This document shows positions 1 to 9,400 of a stretch of DNA of 64,000 bases, piece after piece (position 1 is the stretch's first letter; each line of letters starts with the position of its first letter). The stretch is from contig JAGTXO010000025.1 of the NCBI GenBank assembly GCA_019448385.1, forward strand, positions 124,001 to 188,000, in the 5' to 3' direction. This DNA comes from Diacronema lutheri. Taxonomy: Eukaryota > Haptophyta > Pavlovophyceae > Pavlovales > Pavlovaceae. The position numbers and the translations under genes are program-made. The notes beneath the pieces are model-generated. The model did no database searches. It was not told the origin of the DNA and worked only from the letters and a program-made list of their open reading frames with translations.

Positions 1-2744
1 GCGACGGCGGCGGCGGCGGCGGCGGACCGCAGGGCGCGCGGGCGTTGGCGCGCGTGGCGGAGGTGGCCGTGGAGGTGCGGTTGGGCAGCGCGCAGCTGGA
101 CAACCAGATGCGGCGTGCAGCTTTCCCAACCGTGCTCGCGCTTCGTGCGCCGGTTGCGAAAGCGGCTGAAGTCGGGCCAACGAGCGGAGCGGCAGGCGCA
201 GCCGGCGCGCAAGTGCCGTCGGCTCTTGCGGACGGCGAGGAGGGTGGGTCCGCTCCCACTGCAGTCGAGATGTCGCTAATCCTGCGGCTGCCGAAAGACG
301 CGCGCGGTGCCACACCCGGAGCGCGCGACGCGGGCCCCGGCGACGAATTTGGCGGAGGGCACGCCGCGCGCGTGCGCGCGGGCCGATCCGATAGCGGCGT
401 GCGCTGGTGGCGTTGCGCGCGCGTGCTCGTCCGCGCCGTGCACGTGCAGCTCGAGCCGGCGCTCGTCGAGGCGCTGCTTCTTCACGCGCACGTCGCGCAG
501 CTGCGCCAGCTCAGCGAGCGCGTCGCCGCGCTCTCGCGCGCGAGTGCCGCTGCCGGGGGCGGCGGTGCCGGCCGCCTTCCCCTCGCGACGCGCACAGGCC
601 GCCATTTTTTGGAGCGCGCTGAGATGTCGCCCGTGCTCATCTCGCTCGCATTCCGCCCGTCGCGCGGCGGTAGTCGCCTCGACACGAGCTCGTTGCGCGC
701 GAGCGCTTTGCGCGACGCTGCGGGCCTCCTGCGGCTGCTGCCGGAGATTCAGCCGACAACGCTGCGGATCGACGGCTTGAGCGCGAGCAGGCTGCTCGAG
801 ACGGCGCCCGGCCTGCTCGGACGGGTGGGCGCGCACGCCAAGGCCGAGCTCAGTCGCCAGGCTCACCGCGTGCTGCTGCAGGCAAGTCCGCCCCCCCCCC
901 CCTTTACTACCACCTCCCCCCCCCCAACACACGCACACACACACACACACACACAACGCGCTGCACATGGCGCGCGGACGCGCCGCAGCCCCGGCGAGCG
1001 CCGTGCACCCAGCCGCCCACCCTCCTCCCCCCGCCTCCCTACCTCCCGCCCACCCTCCTCCCCCCGCCTCCCTACCTCCCGCCCACCCTCCTCCCCCCGA
1101 CTCCCTACCTCCCGCCCACCCTCCTCCCCCCGCCTCCCTACCTCCCGCCCACCCTCCTCCCCCCGACTCCCTACCTCCCGCCCACCGCGCCCTTCGAACC
1201 GTCGCTCTGCGCTGCCGAGCTGAACGGTCCGCTGCGCCGCGCCCGCTCCGCACCCGCCGCGCCACGTGCGTCAGGTTGACCTCCTCGGCGGGCTGAACGA
1301 GCAGCGGGCTGCCGCAGCGCGCGCTCTTCTCCCCTCCTCGTGGCGGCAGGCCTTTGCAGCTATGGCGAATGGATCGGCTGAGGGCGGAGGCGAACGCGCC
1401 GGCGGAGCCGCAAGTGCAGATGCGATCCATGGCGGCGTGCCAGACTGTGCCAATGCGGACTATGCGGCTGCGGCTGCGGCCGCGCTCCCAGCTCACGGCG
1501 CGCCCGACCCGCGCGCCGGGCTCACAGCGGCGGGACGTGTGCGGGCGGCTGCGCTCGGCGCAGCGTGCGCGCACCGAGACGCAGCGCCAGAGATCAGCAT
1601 GGGCACGCGCGGCGGCACGACTGGGGTCGGAGGCATCGTCTCGAGCGTCGGCAGGGGCTTGCTCGGTGCCGCCGCGGGCGCAGCGGGCGCGGCCATGCGC
1701 CCGGCAATCGGTGCATGCGGTCTCGTCAACTCGCTTCTTGCGGGTACCACCGCCGCAGCCGCAGTCGGCGGTGGTGGCGCTGCTCCCGGCGGCGCGACTC
1801 GCGACGAGCCGCCGAGCGCCATGCTGCCGCGTGCGTGCGTCGCGAGCGCAGCTGTGGCCGCGCGCATTCCGGCGTGGGCAGGGCGCGTGCGCCCGCCGCG
1901 CGCCGTGTGTGGGCAAGATTGGGGTGGTTGGTGGCCGCGCTACGACCTCGAGCAGTCGGCTGTTACGAGTGCGCTCGCACTTGCCGAGAATGGGCGCTTT
2001 GTGCACGAAGTGGTCGTCGGCGCGTGGCTGCTGCTCCCGCTTGCACGCACGAGCATGGCTGCGGGTGACTCGTGCGGCAGCGCCCACGCCGCCGATCCGC
2101 GCGCGCAGGGCAGCAGCGCGGATGGCGACGGCGATGGCGGTGGCAGCTTTGGTATCGGACGCGTCGACGCACGGCCGCACGCGATGGCTTATTCGACGGT
2201 CGCGACGGCGGCACGCATGGCCGTCGCGCGCGCGCACGGCGCCGCTCCCGTGTGCGTGCTGACCGCCCAGAGGCTCCTCGTCGTCGATGCGTTCACGGCG
2301 GCGGTGAGCGCACACGCCCCGCTGCAGCACATCCGCGCCGTGGCGCTTGTGCAGCATGCGCCTGCTCACCACCCCGGCACCGGCAGCGTCGCGAGACTTC
2401 GCATCGAGCTCGAGCACGTCGCTGCCGGGGGCACCCTGAGCGCGCTCGCGCGCCCACTCCTCGCGCCTCGACCGGCGCCGCTCGGCGCAAGCAGCAGCGG
2501 AGCGCGCGGCGGTGGTGTGGGCGAAGCCGATGCTCACGGCGGTGACGGCGGCGGCGGCGCATCGCAGGTGTCGCGCGGCGAATCTCGCCGGCGTTCGAGC
2601 GCAGAGCCGGTGGGCGTGTCTCACGCGCCACCTTTTGAAGTCGTGCTCGCGCTCGACGGCGAAGCGCTCCGCGCAGTGCGCGTGCAGTTGGTGTACGCGC
2701 TCCGCGCTTACCGCGCCCGTCAGCAGCTCACTCCGCCTGCGTAG
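1..2744 (+). CDS. VPS13: VPS13-like lipid-transfer protein, C-terminal part (5' end outside window)
   Basis: Two exons are visible: open from the left edge to 881, then 1275-2744. They are joined in phase 0 across an intron that starts GCAAGT and ends CAG. The first exon reads VRLGSAQLDNQMRRAAFPTV, which matches the 'QxDNQ...FPVVL' block that opens the VPS13 C-terminal region. The second exon opens VDLLGG, like the 'DLLGNP' block, then a Gly/Ala-rich stretch (GVGGIVSSVGRGLLGAAAG, about 1630-1680) like 'GVTGxVxxPxxG', and a block RPPRAV...WWPRYDLEQS (about 1890-1960) like the 'RPPR...LRPY' segment. VPS13 proteins bridge membranes at contact sites and move phospholipids in bulk. The usual protein exceeds 3000 residues, so most of it lies to the left. 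No in-frame ATG start is needed here. The gene is convergent with the glycosyltransferase at 2849, 104 bp away. Family assignment is by recognised sequence blocks. Confidence 0.8.
882..1274 (+). other. GC-AG intron of the VPS13-like gene with tandem repeats
   Basis: The donor is CAG|GCAAGT, a strong match to the GC-type consensus, and the acceptor is GCGTCAG|GTT. The intron holds two C-runs, a (CA)n microsatellite at about 927-955 and five copies of a 33-bp C-rich unit at 1015-1179. Reading phase is 0 on both sides. Confidence 0.75.
1015..1179 (+). repeat. 33-bp minisatellite, five copies
   Basis: Five tandem copies of a CCCACCCTCCTCC-type unit lie inside the VPS13 intron. The copies differ mainly at one position (CGC versus CGA). 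They are adjacent with no spacers, and the array is very pyrimidine-rich on the sense strand. Confidence 0.9.
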
Positions 2745-2848
2745 CCGCAGCTCAGCGTTGGCGCTGCCGGCGAGGGGCTGGCCTACGCTCCGCTCGAGGA
2801 CAGTGATGTGGACTTGTGAGTGCAAAGAAGACCCCCAACAGAACAACG

Positions 2849-4054
2849 TTACACAATCGACTGGCATCCGCGGTCGAGACGATTGGGCGCTTTGCCGCTC
2901 AACTCCTCGCGCTCGGTCGCAGAGCTTTCGTTGGATGCCAGGCGGCTGCGCGAGTGAGCGCCGAAGAAACGCGCAGCGTGTACGCGAGGGCACATGCACG
3001 CGCGCAGGCGACTGATCGAACTGCGCAGGTAGCGCCGCATGTCACGCTTGCACAGGGCAGCCTCCGGCTTGGTGAGCTGACTGTGGTACAGATGGATCTG
3101 GAAGGCGCCTTGCGCGCGAGCGACGAGCCGCGTGTTCTCGCACATTGGCCTCGGCAGGTTGTCCGCAGCAGCACTGTACGTGCCGTCATCCGGCGCGAGG
3201 AATGCCGCCTTGTTCCCCCAGTGGATGGGCGCAAAGTCCTTCTGCGTGAAAACGTGCAGATCCTGGCACCATGGCTCGTCGTCGACGCGCGCCGAGCCGA
3301 CGCTCGCAAGGAAGTGGGTGATGTTGCACCCGGACGCGCGCGCAAATGTGACGGGGCAAACTTGCATCACCTTGCGCGAAAACAGGCGAGGGCCCTGGGC
3401 GCCCCACGTGCTCCCTCGATATCTCTCCACAAACTTGTCCATCAGCCGCTTCAGGAAGGGGGAGCCTCGCGCCGCGAACTGGAAGGGGGAGTTGTTGAGC
3501 TGGCACCCCGACTCGAGCGCGACGAAGTTTGCCTTTTGCAGATGCGCTGTGTCGCGCAGGAAGACAATGTCGTTGTCCACGTAGAGCCCACCGTGCTTTG
3601 ACACCAGCGCGAGCCGCGCAGCGTTCGCCCGGTTCTGATTGCCAAACGTGCCGAGCGACGCGCGCGTCCGCGTTGCGTAGAATGTGCCGAGCGAGGTGCC
3701 GGCGAATATGTGCTCGTACGACGTCTCGGCAATCGTGAGCTGGAACCACGACGCATCGCCACGCTGCGCGTTGGCTTTGGCAACATCCACCGCCAAGCCA
3801 GCGAGGACCTGGTGGTGGTCTTTGAGCACCTGCGTCCGGTTGAGCACCCACAACACCACGTTGTGGCCTCCGCCACCGGCCTGACGGGGATGCGCGGCCG
3901 TCGCCATGCGCGCGTAGCTCTCGATCGCGCACAGCGAGCCAATCCTTACGCCCGCTGGATAGAGCGCGACAAAGTGGACGAGACTTGAGGCGGATCTGGT
4001 GAGCTCGCTCCCAACGCCGTCACGCACCGCGGCCAGCACGAGCACCGCCAGCAT
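2849..4054 (-). CDS. GT32-like glycosyltransferase (DXD, alpha-1,4-galactosyltransferase type)
   Basis: Single exon of about 401 residues from the ATG at 4054. The frame is open slightly further upstream, but there is no earlier ATG before an in-frame stop at 4078. The protein begins MLAVLVLAAVRDGV, a short hydrophobic stretch that may be a signal or anchor. The core motif KHGGLYVDNDIVFLRD (about 3540-3600) is the nucleotide-sugar and metal-binding DXD signature of the Gly_transf_sug family. NSPFQFAARGSPFLKRLMD and TWGAQGPRLFSRKVMQVC follow it, as in A4GALT/Gb3 synthase-like enzymes. Such enzymes add a sugar to glycolipids or glycoproteins in the Golgi. The C-terminal 60 residues are basic and match no family I know. 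A short upstream exon carrying the membrane anchor cannot be excluded. Acceptor and sugar specificity cannot be read from sequence. Confidence 0.78.
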   Translation of the reverse strand: MLAVLVLAAVRDGVGSELTRSASSLVHFVALYPAGVRIGSLCAIESYARMATAAHPRQAGGGGHNVVLWVLNRTQVLKDHHQVLAGLAVDVAKANAQRGDASWFQLTIAETSYEHIFAGTSLGTFYATRTRASLGTFGNQNRANAARLALVSKHGGLYVDNDIVFLRDTAHLQKANFVALESGCQLNNSPFQFAARGSPFLKRLMDKFVERYRGSTWGAQGPRLFSRKVMQVCPVTFARASGCNITHFLASVGSARVDDEPWCQDLHVFTQKDFAPIHWGNKAAFLAPDDGTYSAAADNLPRPMCENTRLVARAQGAFQIHLYHSQLTKPEAALCKRDMRRYLRSSISRLRACMCPRVHAARFFGAHSRSRLASNESSATEREELSGKAPNRLDRGCQSIV

Positions 4055-4075
4055 CGCCGCCCAGCCCGCTGTCAA

Positions 4076-4201
4076 CTAGACGGTTTGCCTTTTGCGTGGG
4101 TCTGCGTGAATAAGTTCCCATGAGTAAGGAACAGTAACTGAGTATCATCATGAGTGCTAACCCGTGTAATAAAAGAAGGTTGCCCCATCTCTCCCGGATG
4201 G
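4076..4201. other. AT-rich spacer between two minus-strand genes
   Basis: This 126-bp gap separates the stop of the orphan gene (4202) from the glycosyltransferase start. It is much poorer in GC than its surroundings and contains TTTTATTACACG on the minus strand. It should hold the 3' end of the upstream gene and the promoter of the downstream one. No classical TATA box stands out. Confidence 0.4.
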
Positions 4202-6358
4202 TCACGCGGTCGGCATCCACGCGACGCCGATCGCCGAGCCGAGCAGCATCGCCGCGCCGACGAGGCCCTCGCCGCCGCGCCGTGCCTGCGCCCACGCCGC
4301 GACGAAGAGCGGCCAATCCCTACGCAGCAGCGCGAGCGTGAGCGCGAGGAGCGGCTCGCGTAGCGCGCTCGAGCGCACGGCCGGCGCATCGCGCGCCCAG
4401 CCGCTGTCAACGAGCACGCGCGCGACCGCGACGCTAAGGCGTGCGTCGCGCTCCGCGGCGAGCGGCTCGAGCAGCCACGGCGCGAGCGCCTCGCATCGGC
4501 GTCCGCGCGCACCTGCGGCCGCGCGCAGCGCCACGAGCCGCGCGCGCGCGTGCACGAGGTCTGCCCAGATGAGGCGGCCGGCAGTCGCGCGGTCGAGCTC
4601 GTCGGCCGACAAGGCGCGCGCGGGCACGGGCGCGCGCGTTGGGAGGAGCAGCTCTCCCGAGGCAAGGGCGGGCAGCGCCCAGCTCCACTCCGCGCACGCG
4701 GCGGGCGCGGAGGCCGCGCCAACGGGCAGCTGCTCGTCCACCGCACGCAGCAGCGCGTCGCGGAGCGCGCGAAGCGGCGCGGAAAGCGGGATGGGCGGGC
4801 GGCGCGCGAACGCGTGGTTTGAATTTGGGCGCAGCGCGATCACAAGCGTCGAGCCAACCGACGCGTCCTCCACCTCCGCCTCGCCGCGCGGCGCGGCGCG
4901 CTCGTCGTCGGCGCTGTCCGGGGCCACGTCGGTCCGGGGCCACGTCTGTCCGGGGCCACGTCTGTCCGGCGCCACGTCCATCGCTCGCGGCGCGGCTGGC
5001 GCGAGGAGCTCAAACCACGCGACCTCCTGCACGACAAAGGACGAGACGGTTGCCCAACCGCGCAGTCGCGGCCCGCACGGCGAAAGCGCGTTCCACCGCG
5101 CGGCAAGCTCCTCAACCGTTTCGCAACCGCCGCCGAGGCCGAGCAGCGCCGCGCTGATCGCCGTCAGTGTGGGCAGCGATGGCGCCAGCTCGTAACGGTC
5201 GCGCCCCGCGCCGGCGAGGTAGCTGACGCCCGGCCGCGCCGAGCACAGGTCGAACCACGCCTGCCCGCCGCCGTCTGCCGCCGCATATTGCCGGGTCGTC
5301 ACGAACCGCAGGAGCGAGGCGTCCGCGGACGGCGGCAGCCGCGCAGCGTCGAGCGCGGCGGTCGCCGGATCGTAGAGGAGCACCTCAATGAGCTCGCGCG
5401 CGCACGCCTCGACGCAATCGGGCCGCGCCGGCTGGCCCCGGAAGCCGTAGCGCCCCTGCTGCACGAGTGGCTTGTACGTGACGCGCGCGAGCAGCTGCGC
5501 GACGAGCGCCTCGGTGGCGTCGGCGGTGGGCGCGGCGAGCGCGCTTGGCGCGGCGGCGGCGGTGGCGGGAACGTCACTGCGCATGGCGCTCGGCGTGAAC
5601 ATCGCGCTTGGCGCCGCGCGCACCCACTCGTCCCGCGCCGCATCGTCGCCGAGCGCCGAGCGTGCGCCCTCTGCAGATAAGGCGTCCGGCACATGGCAGG
5701 CGAGAGCGCGCACATAGTCGAGGAGGCAGGATCGCGTCTTGGCGCGCTCCCAGAGCAGGCGGAGGAGCACCGCAGCACCCGGCACCGCGCCGAGCGCCGA
5801 CGCCATCCCGTACTCGTCGCCCTCGTCGCATGCGTCGCGCACGAGCTCAGCAAGGCGAACGAAGCGAGCGACGGTGACGCCGCTCTCGCGAGCGAGCTCA
5901 GCGATTGAGCAGTGCGCGCGCAATGCGTCGTGGATCTGGTGCTCGGTCGCGCGCCGCGCGGCGAGGCCGGCCACGTGCCCGATCAGCCGCGCGTCCAGGT
6001 AGGCGGCGGGCAGCGAACGGAGCTGCGTCGCGCGCGGCGGCTCGTCGGGCGCGTGCCTGTGGAAAAGACTCGACGCGAGCTGCGCGGTGGGCGAGGCGGA
6101 GACGAGGCGGCGCCAGTTGGCGCCGTCGAGCACCGAGGCGCACGCGTGCAGGTTGGCCAGCGCGCACGGCGCCGCGACGAGCAGAGCGCCGCGCGCCGGC
6201 GACAGGTGCCGGTAGCGCGGGGCAAACAGCCGCACGCAGCCGCGCACGTCGTGCGCCGCCAAGCCGACAAGGCCGCCCGCTGCCGCCCGCCGCTGCTCGG
6301 CGAGCTCGACGGCGTGCAGCGCGGCGTGGCCGACGCCCGCGTTCGGGATCGGCAGCAT
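4202..6358 (-). CDS. Orphan protein with a DCVE-containing conserved block, unknown function
   Basis: Single exon, 718 residues from the ATG at 6358. Another in-frame ATG lies at 6412, and the frame stays open to 6742, but that stretch would overlap the divergent gene. No transmembrane segment or signal peptide is evident. The middle part contains YKPLVQQGRYGFRGQ followed by PDCVEACARELIEVLLYD and a 'LPPSADASLLRFV' segment. This resembles the 'DCxExxxRxLxxxL...LP...L..F' pattern seen in uncharacterised protist and bacterial proteins, and I cannot name the family. A second ordered-looking block is WATVSSFVVQEVAWFELL. A 16-bp tandem repeat (4916-4979) encodes a low-complexity Asp/Pro/Arg insert. 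The gene shares 114 bp with the divergent SET-domain gene. It is translated confidently, but its function is unknown. Confidence 0.6.
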   Translation of the reverse strand: MLPIPNAGVGHAALHAVELAEQRRAAAGGLVGLAAHDVRGCVRLFAPRYRHLSPARGALLVAAPCALANLHACASVLDGANWRRLVSASPTAQLASSLFHRHAPDEPPRATQLRSLPAAYLDARLIGHVAGLAARRATEHQIHDALRAHCSIAELARESGVTVARFVRLAELVRDACDEGDEYGMASALGAVPGAAVLLRLLWERAKTRSCLLDYVRALACHVPDALSAEGARSALGDDAARDEWVRAAPSAMFTPSAMRSDVPATAAAAPSALAAPTADATEALVAQLLARVTYKPLVQQGRYGFRGQPARPDCVEACARELIEVLLYDPATAALDAARLPPSADASLLRFVTTRQYAAADGGGQAWFDLCSARPGVSYLAGAGRDRYELAPSLPTLTAISAALLGLGGGCETVEELAARWNALSPCGPRLRGWATVSSFVVQEVAWFELLAPAAPRAMDVAPDRRGPGQTWPRTDVAPDSADDERAAPRGEAEVEDASVGSTLVIALRPNSNHAFARRPPIPLSAPLRALRDALLRAVDEQLPVGAASAPAACAEWSWALPALASGELLLPTRAPVPARALSADELDRATAGRLIWADLVHARARLVALRAAAGARGRRCEALAPWLLEPLAAERDARLSVAVARVLVDSGWARDAPAVRSSALREPLLALTLALLRRDWPLFVAAWAQARRGGEGLVGAAMLLGSAIGVAWMPTA
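4916..4979. repeat. 16-bp tandem repeat, four copies, inside a coding region
   Basis: Four copies of GTCCGGGGCCACGTCT (plus-strand sense) with few mismatches lie inside the orphan gene. A 16-bp period is not a multiple of three, so successive copies are read in different frames. Confidence 0.9.
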
Positions 6359-6472
6359 GCTCGTCGCGGCCGGCGCGTGCCGCTGGGGCGGGAGCGTATG
6401 GGTGCCGCGCATCTCACGTGTGAGTACTGCGCGCCATCGCTCGTGCAGCGTGTCAAGGGCGCAATCTCGATC
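6359..6472. promoter_or_regulatory. Shared divergent promoter, orphan gene / SET gene
   Basis: 114 bp separate the chosen ATGs of two head-to-head genes, so both core promoters must lie here or inside the 5' ends. I see no TATA box. If the orphan gene starts at 6412 instead, the gap shrinks to 60 bp. Confidence 0.45.
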
Positions 6473-9400
6473 ATGGGCGAGGCGAACGAGAGGGGGTCGC
6501 GGCTCCGCACGCCGAAGCCGATTGAGCGCTTCGTCTCGCGGGGCTCGGTGTTCTCCGACATGCGCGCGCTCGACGCGTGCAAAGCCGGGCCGAGCCGCTC
6601 TTCCGCCGGCAAAAAGGCCGAGGACGGCGAGGCCAAGCGGCTGGTTTGCGCGCAGCCAGCGGCCCACCGCGCGAAAGATGCGAGCGGCGGGTGCACGGCG
6701 CCCAAGTGCAAGGGTGGGGCGGACTGCCTCTCCCGTGCACACGGCGAGCGCGCGATCGGCTGGCAGCTCGACGTCTACTGGGCGCCAGGTGAGGCTACGC
6801 GACGCCCGTTGCGTCGTTTGGTGGGGTTACTGCAGGGCGCGGCGCTCGCACCGGCCCTCCGCGCCGCTCCCGCTCGCGCTCGCGCTCCCTCCTCGCAGCG
6901 CTGACCACCGCTCGTGCGCGCTGCGCTGTGCGCCCCTGCGCGCCCACGCCGCGCACCACGCGCCTCGCGCTCATCGGGCGCAGACCGTCGGTGGTACTCG
7001 GCAGAAGTCATTTCGTACGTGCCGCGCCCTCGTTGCGCGCGCGGCGCCGCGCGACGCCACGTGGCGCCGAGCGCGCCTTGCCCTCCCCGCGGCGCGCGTG
7101 TCGCAGGTACGACGCGCGCCACGGTGCGCACGAACTGCTCTACTACGTTGGTAGCCATGGCGGTGCTGAGGTCGAGCTCGCGTGCATCGGTTCCGAGCGC
7201 GTACGCGTCGTGAGCAAGAGCCCGGTGCAGCTCACGTGGCAGTTTGACTGCGTCTGCGGCGTTCGTTTTGACGAGCAGTCAGGGTGCGTGCTCTGGGCTT
7301 TCCGGCATTTTCGCCTGCCCACCCCCCCCCCCCCCCCGCCCCTTTTTAATTCGCGTACACCTATCATCTCCCCTCCCCACCACCCGCAGCTTTGAGCTCG
7401 ACGCGGACGGCTCGTGCGTGCAGTGCTACGAATGCTCCGTCTGGTGCCACGCGCACTGCGTCGGCACGCACGGCCGCCTCGACCACCTCGCCGCGTACGC
7501 CGACGAGCGTGCGAAGGTCGACGAGGTGGTGCGGGCGCGTGAGAAGGCATTACGGTCGGGCGGCAGAGGCAGGGCACGCGCGTCGCCAGCGGGCGAGCGC
7601 GACGAGCGCGGCGGCGGCGCACCGCCCGAGCTCGTCGAGCCCTTCTCGCTCGCGCGCGCGGCGGGCAAGCTTCGCTTCCGCTGCGCGCGGTGCATCTGCC
7701 CGTCGCCCATCTTGCCGCCATCCGTGCCGCGCGGCGCTCTCGCCAGCGATGTCTCAACCGACGAGTCGGCTGACGATCGGGACGAGGACGCGCCGCTGCA
7801 CGAAGCGCCGGACGAGCGCACGGCCGGCTCGCGCACCGGCGCACCGCGCTCGCGCGCTTCGCTCGCGCGGGCGCTCGTCGCTCTGCCGCCGCGCGCACAG
7901 GGCCAGGGCTCGTCCGCGCCTGCGGGTGACGCGCGCGCGCTGCCGCCGGCGTCGCAGGCCGGCGAGCGTGGCGCACGGCGGCGCGCGGCGTTGTCCAACG
8001 GCGCAGAGTCGGACATGTCCGACGAGGACGTGCGCGCGAAGAACTACGGCGAGCCGCTCGCGCGCGGCGAGGCGTGGCCCAAGCGGCTCTCATGCCGGTG
8101 CGTGGCGCGCACATGCCTCCTCGCCTACAGCCGGTGGGGGCGGCAGAACGGAGAGCGCGCGGTCGTGTGCGCGGGCTGCGGCTCGCGCATGCACTCGCGC
8201 TGCGCGGCCGCCGAGGCGCGCGCGCGGCTCGAGCGGCAGGGCGCGCGCGACGCGGACGCTGGCGGTGGCGGTAGCGGCAGCGGAGGGCACACACTGGCAG
8301 CGGCGGTCGCGGCGGCTGCTGTGGGCACAATGCCCGCTGAGCCGCCCATCCCGCCGATCGTCTGCCCCACGTGCGACGCCTCGAGCGAGTCCGCGCGCGC
8401 CTCCGACTCGCTGTCGCGCGAGGGCGATGGCGATGCGGCATCGAACAGCGGCTCCGCCGACGCCGTGGACGACGACGGCGACGGCGGCAGCGCCGGGTGC
8501 GACGACGACGACAAGGACAATGATGACGACGACGAGGGGGCCGGACCGAACGGCGGCGCAGCCGCGGCGGACGCGGCGCGGCACCCGCCACGCCCCCAGC
8601 CCAGCGCGCGCGTCACACCCTCACACCGCGCGTGCGGCTTGTGCTGGCAGTGCGCGCACGCGGGCACGTACGGCGAATGCGCGCGCAATGAGAGCGGCGA
8701 TTATCGCGGGGCGGTGCTGCTCGTGCCGATCGACGAGCTGCGGCCGGGCGGGCTCGCGCGCGCGCTGTGGGGCGCCGAGGCGGCCGAGCTGCTGCTCGCG
8801 TCTATTGCGCCGTCGCACCCTTCGCACCCGAATCCGCCCGTAGCGCTCGCCGAGCGATCGCGCCCGTACGCCGAGCGCGTCGGTGATATGCGCGAGCGTT
8901 ACCCGCCAGCGCTGCTCCCGTCGGTCTGCCCCGCGGCCGTGCTGCGCGCCATCGTACACGGCGAGGGTGGCGCGCAGGCGGGCGGCGCAGTCGCTCGCGT
9001 CACGCGGGGCAGCGCGCGGCACCACCCAGCGTCGATCGGGCGCGGCTCGACGCGCGCGGCGAACAGCCTGCCGCGCTCCGAGACCGTGTCTCGGCCGATT
9101 GACCGCCGTCAGATCCTGTGGGCCTTCTTCGACTCGGGCGCGATGCTGCAGCTCTCGGAGGCCGAGTTGCTGCCGTTCACGCGCAGCCGCATTAGCGACG
9201 TGCTCTGCCCGTCGCCCGCCGTGCGCCATTTGAACGTGCTCACGGCCGACGAGCGGCGGACCTACTGCCCGCCGCCGCCGCAGCTCCTCGCTCGGCTGGT
9301 ACGCAGGGAGCAGTACTTTGCGCGCATCGTCGTTCGGCCCGTCACCAAGTGGCAGGGTGCGCGCACGCGCGCACGCGCGCACGCGCGCACGCGCGCGCGC

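Noticed and set aside
1015-1179. Regular repeat array that could suggest CRISPR
   Set aside because: Units are contiguous without spacers, and the sequence is a simple pyrimidine minisatellite in a eukaryotic intron.
276-2999. 907-residue minus-strand open frame opposite the VPS13 gene
   Set aside because: Arg/Ala/Cys-rich composition typical of GC-driven shadow frames, no family match, and the plus strand has VPS13 homology.
4072-4189. Small minus-strand frame beginning MGQPSFITRVS as a possible first exon of the glycosyltransferase
   Set aside because: No donor/acceptor pair joins it in phase to the enzyme; left as promoter or leader.
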